Assembly (NCBI GenBank): GCA_019448385.1
Contig: JAGTXO010000002.1
Span: forward strand, 1,178,001 to 1,242,000
Origin: Diacronema lutheri
Taxonomy: Eukaryota; Haptophyta; Pavlovophyceae; Pavlovales; Pavlovaceae
Direction: 5' to 3'
Length of the DNA stretch: 64,000 nucleotides
The notes beneath the pieces are model-generated. The model was not told the DNA's origin. It did not search any database and worked only from the letters and a program-made list of their open reading frames with translations. This document shows, piece by piece, positions 1 through 10,084 of the stretch. Position 1 is the stretch's first letter. Each line of letters opens with the position of its first letter. Position numbers and translations under genes: made by a program.

Positions 1-3000
1 CCGTGCGCGTGCCGCCCTTTGCCACGGGCAGGCGCGGGTTCTGCGCGAGCTCCGCGCCGCAGCGCTGCAGCCTGCCGCCCTTGGCGAGCCGCGGCATCGA
101 GCAGTGCATCGACGTGTACGGCTCGGGCACGAAGACGGCCGCGACGCCGCGCCGCCGCAGCTCGCGCAGCAGCCCCACCTGGAAGGCGGGCGGCGCGCCC
201 TTGGGCTGCGCGCCCTTGTGGTCGCGCAGCCACTTGCCCACGCACACGAGCAGCCGGTCGCGCGTCACGCCGTCGACACAGTGCGCCGCGATGAGCGCCT
301 CGGCGACGCGCGCCGCGTTGGACCGCCCGCCGCTGTCGCGCCGCCAGCGCTCCTTCCGGCGCGCCGGCGCGTCGTACACGTGCTCGGCGGCGCGCTCGCG
401 CACCCGCGCGCTCTCGCGGTGGAAGGCGTGGAACTCGCCCTCGCCGAGCACCTTGGCGCTGTGCGCCTCGCCAAGCCGCGCCTCGTCCGCCTCCACGCTG
501 AACTCCTCGCCGCGCCCGTCCTTGCGCACGCGCCGCCGCGCCGCGTTGGTCTTGGCCGTCTCGCGCGCAAAGCCCGCGGCGCGCGCGCGCGCGCGCTGCG
601 TGAACTGCCGCCAGACGGCCGCCCGCCCGACGTGCGCAGAGTAGGTGGTGATGTTGCCCATGTTCGGGTCGGCCGCGACGACGACCGCCGCCTCGACGTC
701 GATCGCCCGCCGCAGCTCGGAGCCGAGCGCGACGGCGATGCGCCCGTCCGGCCGGCGCCAGCGGTGCAGGACGCCCGAGCCGCCGGCCGGCGCCTGCGCC
801 TTCGGCACGAGGACGGTCCCGACGGCGTGCACGGCGACGCCATCTGTCACCACCGACTTGACGGGCTGCCGGCCCGGGAGCGGCACGCGCGGCAGCGGCG
901 CGAGGCCAACCCACGAGCGCCGCGCGTGCCACGGCAGATCGGCCGGCGGCCGCTCGCGCCCGGCGTAGTCGAAGACGCGGTTGGAGATGTCGAAGCGCGT
1001 CGCAAAGACCGCGTACCTGACGCGCACGTCCGACATCGGCGGGGTGTTGCCGTTTGTGCCTGTCCACTTGATCGGCTCGCCATCGTGGTCGCGCAGGTCC
1101 AGCGCCTTGAGCCGCGCGCGCAGCTCCTTGCGCTCGTCATCCGAAAGCGTCACCCAGATGGCGCTCGCGGCGAGGCGCACGTTGCGCGGCACCTGCGCGC
1201 AGCGCGCGGCGCGCGAGCGCGCGGGCGCGTGACCAACCTGGCCGCGGGGCGGCGCGCACGGCGGCGGCGCGCGCGCTTGGGCGCTCGGCGGCGGCAGCGG
1301 CAGCCACGCCTCGCGCGCACATTGTGCGTGCGCAGCGGCGCCACATTGTACCGCGGCGGCCGTCCGGTCAGCTGCGTGTGGATGTGCGCGAGCCGGCAGA
1401 GCAGCGCCTGCCCCTCGGCCACGTGCTGCAGGGTGCGGATCTGCACGAGGAAGTAGCGCGTCGTGTGCCGGTCGTAGTTCCACCTTTTCGTGGGCGTGCA
1501 CTTGTAGTCGATCTTGTGGAGGACCATGTCGGGCAGGTGGCGGTCGAGCGCGGCGGGGCAGCCGACGCGCGCGCCCTCCACGTCGCCGCGCAGCAGCCGC
1601 TCGCACAGCTCGCGCACGCGCGCGTTTCGCTGCATCTCGGGCAGCGCGACGAGCGCCTCGTCGCGCTCGACTGCCGCGCGGACGACGTCGCGGAGCAGCC
1701 CGTTCACGACGCGCGATGGATGCATCAGGCACGCGGTGGACACCTGCGTCGCCTCCGCCTCGAGGATCTCCGTGAGGCCCACCGCGCAGACGGGCTGGAC
1801 GCCCTCGGCCATCTCGCCGACGGCGCGCGCCGTCGCCGCCTTGGTCTGCGCGGCGGCTTGCTCGGCGGGCTTGCCTCGGGGCGCTGCACCGTACGTGCTC
1901 TCGTCCTTGTGCCAGCCGATGGCCGAGAAGATCGCACGGACGGATCCCTTGTCCATCGTGGTCGACGTGTGCACGCTGGTCGACGGGCCGCCCGACGCCG
2001 CGCCGACGGCCTGCGCGCTCGCCACCGCAGCCTCGTCGCGCACCACCTTGTTGATGACGCGGTACGCCTGTGTCGTGAGCCTGTGCACGGCCGCCGCGAT
2101 GCGCCGCAGCTCCTTCCGCGCACCGGGCTGCGCCGTCACCGCCTGCGGCCCCGCGTTGAGCGTCGAGCGCTTGACCACGAAGCCCGGGAGCACGCTGACG
2201 CGCGTGCGCGCCGTCGCGCCGCCGGCGGCGCGCGCGCTCGGCGCAGCGGGCTCGTCCACGCGCGCGCGCTCGACGCCGCGCGCGCGGGGAACGCTCGGCG
2301 CGCGCGCGCCCGCGGCGTCGCGCGCGCTCGCGGCGGCACCCGCCGCGGCGCGCTTGCCCGCGGCGCCCGACTCGCCGTGCGCGCGAAGCGGCGCCGACGC
2401 CAATGCCGACGCCGCGCCCGCGCCGCCGCTGCCGCTGCCCGATACGCCCGCGCGCCGCTTCTGCTCGTCGCGCGTCTTGCGGAACTGGGCGACGAGGTCG
2501 CTGCTCACGTTGGCCTCAGGCTCCCACGTGTCGGCGCTCTCGTCGTAGCCCCGCCACCTGATCCGGAACTGGAACGTCACCTTCTTGCCCGCCTTGCGGC
2601 GCTCGTCGACGACCGCCTCGACCTCGTACGTGCGCGCCTCCTCGTCGACGCTCGCGCCCGCCGCGCTCGCGCCCGTGTCCGGCCACCCAGCGACCGTGCC
2701 GCCCAGCCTCTCGGCGGCCGCGCGCAGCTGCCGCTCGCGCTGGGCGGCCGCGGCGCCTCGCGCGACCAGCGCGGGCAGCATGCCCGCGCCGCCCGCGAGG
2801 CCGTGCGCGCCGACGCTGGCGGTCATCAGCGCGTCGAGGCACGCGAACGTTGCGAGCGCACGCGCGCCATCGTCGCCGCCGCGCGGCTGCGAGCGCACGA
2901 CGGGCGATGGCCGCGGCTCCCCCTCGGCCGCGAGCAGCGGCCAGATCGCACTGGCCAGCGCGACGGCATGCGCGCCGACCGCGACGGCCACGTCCGCGTC

Positions 3001-6000
3001 GAGCGGCGCAAAGTCGTAGCGCACGAGCGCGGCCGGGCGCGAGTCGTCCGTCGGCCGGTCGGCGACGAGCAGCCCGACCGGGCGCGGCGGCTCGCCGGAC
3101 GGCGCGGCGACGGGCACGCAGAGGAGCACGACGAGCAGGCGCGGCGTGCCGCCGAGCAGCGCGCGCGCGGCATCCGCCCCGTCGGCTCCGCCGCGCGCGG
3201 CCGCGGCGAGCAGCTCGGCCGCGCGCGTCGGGCCCAGCGCCGTGCGCGCGTCCTTGCGCGCGCGTGCGCGGGCCGTGTACGCGGCGCAGGCGTCGTCGAG
3301 CACCGCCGCGCTGGGCGCGGTGCCAGTCGTCGCCCACGCGCGCAGCGCGTCGCGCACCCGCGTGACGATCGCCTGGTCGACCGCCGCCTCGCCGGCAGCG
3401 TGCGCCGGCGCGCACGCCGGCGGTGCGGCGGCAGGCGCGAGCGCGGGCGCGCCGTCGGCGCCGTCAACGCCGACGGCGCCGTCGGCGCGCCGCCACGCGA
3501 GCTTCGCCTCGATCTGCTGCCGGACGGCGTGGCAGTGCCGGTCGATGCCGCGCGCGTCGTCGAGCGCGGCCAGCGCGTCCTCAGCGGCGGGACGGCCGCT
3601 CGCGTCCGCGACGGCCTGCAGGCAGAGCAGCGCGGCCGCACGCGCGTTGCACGCGCTCTGCGGCTCGGGCGCGAGCGCGAGCTCGAGCTCGAGCGGCGAC
3701 GCGCCTCGCGCCGCGGCGATCGCGTCCATCAGCACGTCCAACCGCTGCACCAGCGCCCTGTGCGCGTCGCGCGGCGCGCCCGTCGACGGCGCGCGCGAGC
3801 GCGTCGCCAGGAGCCCGAGCGCGCGCGCCGGCGCGCCCGCCGGCGTGTGCAGCACGAGCAGCGCCGCGCCCGCCAAGCTCGCGTTGCGCGTGACGAGCGC
3901 GAAGATGCGCGTCGCCTCGTGCGCGCCCACCGACGCCCAGATCGCAGCGCGATCGGCGTCCGTCTGCGCGTCGCACAGGTCGCGCACGTCGTCCGGCGCG
4001 AGCAGCGCGCCGCCGCCGGCGGAGCGCGCGACGATCGCCCGCGCCTCCGCCACGAAGACGGCCTGCGGCAGGTCGGCGTGGCGCGCGTCGACGATGGCGC
4101 GCGTCGCGTGCACGCCGAGCTCCACGCCGCGGTAGAAGGCGCGCGCGTTGGCCGCGCGCGCGTGCGCCGGCCGTCCGTCCGCGTTGCGCCTCGCGCGCGC
4201 CTGCTTGCTCGTGCGCGCGAGGCCGTCGCGTGGCGGTGGCGGCAGCGTGGCGAGGAAGCGCGCGGCGGGCGGCGGCGCGCGCACGCCGCGCTGCCGCCGT
4301 GCGATGGCCGCGAGCCGCCGGCCCGCCGCGCTGCCGCCCGCGCCGACGTGCTGCCGGCGGCCGAGCGCCGCCGGTGGCGGCGGCGGCGGCGGCGCGGCGG
4401 CGGGCGGCGGCGCGACGGCGGGCGGCGGCGCGGCGGCGGGCGGCGGCGCGGCGGTGGGCGGCGGCGCGGCGGCGGGCGGCGGCGCGGCGGCGGGCGGCAG
4501 CGGCGGCGGCGCGGCGGCGACGGCAGCACCAGTCGGCTTGTCCGCCCACGCACCCGAGACTCTGTCCCAGACCTTGCCCCATGGCGCGCGCCCACGCGGC
4601 CGCGCGAACTGCCCCGGCTCGAGCGCCTGGCCGCGCTTGGCGGCGGCGGCGGCGGCAGGGGGCGGGCGGCCGGCGCGCCAGTCGAAGACAGGTGCAACCG
4701 TGGCGGCAGGCGCCGAGTGCCGCGCGTCGGTCACAGAGCGCGTGGTGCGCGCGGCGACCGTGGCACGCCTGGCGGGCGGGCGGTGAGCAGCGCCCGCCGG
4801 CGCGCCGGCGGGCGCGGCCGCCTCGAGCCCGGCGGAGGCGCCGCGCTTGCGCTTGCGCGTGCCGCCGCGCGTGCGCCTGCGCGCGCGCCCGCCGCGCGCC
4901 CGTTCGGCCTGCGCGTCGCCAGCCGCGTCGCCGGCCGCGTCGCCGCGCCGCACGTAGACGACCGCGAACGCCTCCTCGCCGGTCCCGTCGACGCCGCCGC
5001 GCGCGCGGCGCAGGACCGACCGCCACTGCAGCCGCCGCGCGCGGCCGGGCTCGCACGCAAACCAGCGCCCACCGCGCCTGACGACGGCCACAAAGTCGTC
5101 GTCGCGCCGCCCGCGCCGGCGCGTGCGCAGCAGCACGCACTGCACGTCGAGCCAGCCCTCGTGCCAGTCGGCCGTGCTGGGGGCGACGCGAATCGACTGC
5201 GGGAGCTCGACGCCAAAGCCGGCGAGCCGCACGATGTGCGCGACGATGACGCTCGAAATGGCGGGGGCGCTCGACGGGTCGCCCGCTGCAGCGAGCACCG
5301 CCCCGCCCCAGTGCTCACGCGTGACGCAATCCGCGTCCTCGACGTGCACGTGCGCCACGCTCGCGCCGAGCTGGTGCAGCAACGCGCAGATGTCGGCGTC
5401 GACCGTCCTCTCCTCCTCGGCCGCCTCGGCCGTGCCGCGGGCGGCGGCGTCGCCTGCCGGCTGCCCGAGGTACGCGATCGCCCGCTCGACGGCCGCGCGC
5501 TCCGCACGCGCTGCGCTGTCGATCGCCGCATTGCCGACGGGCGCGCGCAGCGCCGCGATCGCGTCTTGCAACGCCGTCGCGTCGCCCGTCGCCGCCGCCG
5601 CCGTCACCGCCGCCGCGCTCGCGGTGCCGTGCGCGACGGCGTGCAGCGCGGCGGCGCGCGCGGCGGGGATGCGCCCGTCCAGCGCGAGCACGAGCGGCGG
5701 CCCGGCCGGCGTCTGCTGCCGCCGGTGCCGCCGGCTCGCAGCCGGGTGGTCGGCGCGCGCGCGCTCGAGCCGCGCGCGCCGCTCGACGACGCGCGCCCAG
5801 AAGGCCTGCACCCTCGGCTGCGCGAATGCAAGCCAGCCGGCGCCGCGCGTCACGACGTGCACGACGATCCGGTCCTCGTGCCTGAGGTACTGCACGTAGA
5901 GCGCTTTGCGCACGCCGAGGACGTGCATGCCGAGCTGCAGCTGATCGCGGTGCGGCTGCGGCGGCCCGTCCTCGTGCGCCTTGGCGTCCGCCTTGGTGAG

Positions 6001-9000
6001 CGTCTTCACCTCGACGAGGACCTGCTCGTTGTCTTCGGGGAGGATGGCGAGCCCGTCCGGCGAGAAGGCGAACGGCGCGCTCTTGTCGTGCGGGTCCGCA
6101 CGCACCATCGGCAGGTTGCACACGACGGTGATGCCGTACGCGGCCGCCAGCTTGCGCAGCGCGACGGCCTCGCCGAGGATGCCCGCGGTCGTCGCCTTGG
6201 TCCGCACCTCGCGCCGCCGCCGGTGCACGTACTCGTCGGTGAGCGTCTCGTGCGCGACGCCGGCGTTGTCGTTCACGACGTCGCCAACCTTGCTGCCCGT
6301 GACCTCCTCCCATCGCTCGTCGTGCCAGCGCGGGCTGCGCTGCGCGGGCGCGCCCGCGCCGACGGCGTCGAGCACGCGGCGCAGCGCTGTGCCGTCGGGC
6401 GCAGCAGGCACGCGCGCGCGGTCCTGGGCCTCGCGAGCGTCGAGGACGCAGCCCGTAGTGGAATCTTGGGGTAGGTCGAGCTTGCTCGCCTCGCCGTAGC
6501 GGCTCTCCAGCTGGCGCGGTGCGTCGGCAGGGCCGCCGTCCGTGCGCGCACCCGACGCGCCCGCCAGTGCACGGGGCGCAGCGTCCGAGGCGCCCGCCGC
6601 GCCCGCGCCGCCGCCAATCGCGCCAGCGCACGCGCGCGCCGCGACCTGCGGACGGCCAGCCGCAGGGACCTCGTCCGCTCGGCCGGCCGCTGCGTCGGCC
6701 GTCCGCTTGGCCACCTCGCGCACGTCTCCGAGCGCGAGCGTGGCTGGCGCCGTCGAGCTCCCGTGGCGTTTGTTCCAAAACTCGAGCAGCCCGCCAAGGA
6801 AGGGCGTGCCCGTCGGGCGGTCCTCGGGCACCTCCGCCAGGATCGCGTCGACGCGCAGCGCGGCCGCCACATCGCAAAACGCGCGCGCGGCGCGCGCCAT
6901 CCGCTCGGCGCGCGCGCCGCCGTCGTCCGCCGCGCGGCGGATGGCGTGGCTCACGTGCGCGACGCGGAGCGAGACGACGGCGTGCGCCGGCGCGTCGGCG
7001 CCCGTGCCGAGCGTGTGCCGCCGGATGGCCAGCTGCCCATCGCCCATGCGCGGCGGGAGCGACGCGCACGCCGCGACGGTCGTCTTGCCGGCCGCGCTGT
7101 CGCACAGCCAGCTCGCCTCGCCGCCGCCCGCAAACTCAAAGGTCGCGAAGCCCTCGCGGCCGAAAAGCGCGACGAAGTGGTCGAGCACCGCCTTGTTGAT
7201 CGCGCGCGCCGCCGGCCGCGTCGATGCGCCGCGGGCAGCGCCACCCGCCGCGCCGCGCGCATCGCTGCACGTCGCAGGGCAGGTGCAGCCGGACGCGCGC
7301 ACGCCGTCCGACCGCGTCCGCGGCAGCTCGAGCTCGCGCACCTTGGGGCAGAACCAGAGCGGGTTGGACGCCTCGAGGCACAGCACGACGAGCCGCCCGT
7401 CCGTGCCGGCCAGCGCGCGCGCGTCGCGCAGCAGCTCGACGGCGAGCTCGGACGTCGCCGCGTGCACCGCCGGCTCGCCCGTCGCGCGGTCGGGCGGGAA
7501 GAGGCCGCCGCCGACGAGCGGGCTGGGGCAGCGGCCGAGCATCACGAGCAGCGGCGGCGGCGGCGTCTGCGGCGCCTGCTGCCCGACCGCAGCCGCCGTC
7601 AGCCCGGCCAGGTCGGAGCTCGTGCGGAGGGCCTTGAGCGCGACGCGCGAGCCGGTGCCCGCCTGCTCGGAAAACGTGGCGAGCATGGCGCACGTGCTCG
7701 CCCTCGTGCCGCACTGCCAGCTGACGCGCGCGAGGAGGCCTTCCAGCGTGTCGTTTTCGCGCGGCCGCGTGACCGCGTCGAGCGCCGCCGAGTCGAGCTG
7801 GAGGCTGCCGGGCGTGACGCACAGCACCGCCTCGTGGTAGGCGCGCAGCAGCTCCCTCGGCAGCTGCTCGGCGGGCGTCGCCGCCTGCCCGCCCACCCAC
7901 CGTGCACCGTGGCCGCCGTCGCCCGCGCCCGCGAGCCGCACCGCCGGCCCGCCCGTGATCGCCGAGGTCGGTGGCGTGCCGAGCGCGTCGACGAGCGCGC
8001 GCACGGGCGCGACACGCCTGCGCGCAGCGTCCGCGCCGACGGCGAGCGCGGCGATCCGAGCGCCCTCCCATGCGCGCTCCCTCGCGTCGTCCCGCGCGGC
8101 CGCCGGCGCGGCGCCCGGCCGCGCGCCGGGCGGCACCGCGCACGCCGCCGCGACGACCTCCGCGCGCGCGCCGGCGGCGTCGGGCGCGTGCAGCTGCGCG
8201 AGCGCGCCAGAGAGCGCGGCGGCCGAGCGGTAGCGGCCGTGCGCCGCGACGAGCGCGTAGAGCACGCGCAGCGCGGCCACGCCCGCCTGGTCGGGCGCGT
8301 CGTCAGCGATGCGCTCGACCTCCCACGTGCGCGTGGGCGGCGGGCTGCCGTCGGCCGGGTCCGGACGCAGCGCCCACGCGCGCTCGACGATCGCGTTGAA
8401 CACGTCGCGCGCGGCGCCCTCGTCAAACTCGGCGGCGCCCGCCGCGTGCGCGCACCACCCGTGCACGCGCGACGTGGGCGCGTCCACGGCGCGCTGCACG
8501 ACGAGCACCGCCGGCCGGTCGACGCAGCCGAGGCTCACCGCCGCGTGCTTGCCCTCGAGCAGCGCCGCCGCCGCAGCCTCGACCAAGGCGTCACCAGGCG
8601 CGTCGCCGACGACGACGGCACAGCCGTCGCCGTACTCGGCCTGCATCGCGGCGACGCACGACGCGACAAAGTCGCCGCCCGCGGCCGCCGCGTGTCGCGC
8701 CGCCAGCATCCGGCGCGCGATGGCAAGCCAGACGTACTCGGCCGGCGCGCGCGCGGCGCGCGCGCGAGGCGCGCCGGCCGCGCCGCGTGCGCCCGCGCGT
8801 GCGCCTCCAGCGGCCGCAACGGCCGAGGCGGCTGGAGCGGCGGTGAGCGTGCGCCGCGCGCGCTTCGCCGGCCGCGCGATGGGCGATGCACCCGCCATCG
8901 CCCCGCCCGCAGCAGCCGGTGCGGCCGCCACAGCGCCCGCCGCAACGCCACTCGTCACGACGCCCGTGGCGGGCGGCGCGGCGTCGGACGCGGCCGCCTC

Positions 9001-10036
9001 GACGGGCGTCGCGCAACTACCGCCAGCGGTCGCGGACGCGCCCGGCGACGCGTCGGCGAGGAGGTGGCGCAGCACGCCGCGCGCGAGCGCGACTCGCACG
9101 GCGAGCGTCAGCGCGCGCAGGCGGTCGGAAGGCGAGGCGTCGCGCTCGGCGTCGGCGGACGTGGCGGCAGCAGGCGGGGCGGCGGGCGGCACGGCGGCGG
9201 ACTGGGCGGCCGCCGGCGCAACCTCGTCGGCCTTGGCCAGCCAGACGAGCCCGGCGACTGCGAGCACGACGCTGTACGCGCCGACATCGTCACCCGCAAC
9301 GCGCGCCAGCCGGGCGTGGGCGTCGGCCTCGGACACGGCGACGTGGAAGAGCACGTCGTCGCGGGCAGCTTGCTCGGCAAACTGACGCAGCTGCTTGGCC
9401 ATCGTCACGCCGGCGACGCACGCCTCGCCCGCCTCTGCCTCGACCTGCTCGTCCTGGCCGATGGCGGACGCGCCGGCCTCGGCGCCAGCGTCGAGTGTCC
9501 GGCGGCGCTCGAGGGCGAAGCCACGCACACAGACGCTCTGGAGGCCGCCGAGCGCGCCCGCCTTCTCGTGCAGCGCGCACGACAGCTCGACCACCGAGTC
9601 CACGCGCCTCGCGGCGGCGCCCCCCCGCTCGCCGCGCGTGGCCGCGCGCACGACGAACACCGTGAATTGCGCGCGCTTCGCCGCGCGCGCCGACGCGCAC
9701 GCGTGCTTCAGGAGCCGGCAAAGCGCGGGCCTTTGCGCCACTGCGCCCCGCGTGCACAGCAGCAGTTGGCCGCGCTCGTCGCCCAGCTCCTGCTCGACGG
9801 CGGCCTCGAGCGCGTCGTCCGTCAAATCGCCGTGCTCCGTCGAGGCGAGCGCGCGCGCAGCCGCGAGCGCCAGCTCGCCTGCGCCCGCGCGCCGCCGGCG
9901 GCGCGCACCGGCGGGCGCGTGCGGCGCCGACGCGTGTGACGACGCCGCCGCGTCCGCACGCGCACACGCGGCGCGCAACGCCTCACGCGCCGAGGCGGCC
10001 GCGCGCGCCCTGGGCGCGAGCTTCAAGAACGTGCGC

Positions 10037-10084
<48 letters not shown>

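Noticed and set aside
1324-6474. A 1,716-codon open frame on the plus strand opposite the giant gene
   Set aside because: It is Arg/Ala-rich with no motif. Very high GC removes stop codons from antisense frames, while the minus frame carries YqaJ, chromodomain and Fanzor signatures.
6763-9939. A 1,058-codon plus-strand open frame
   Set aside because: Same reason: low-complexity antisense shadow of the giant gene.
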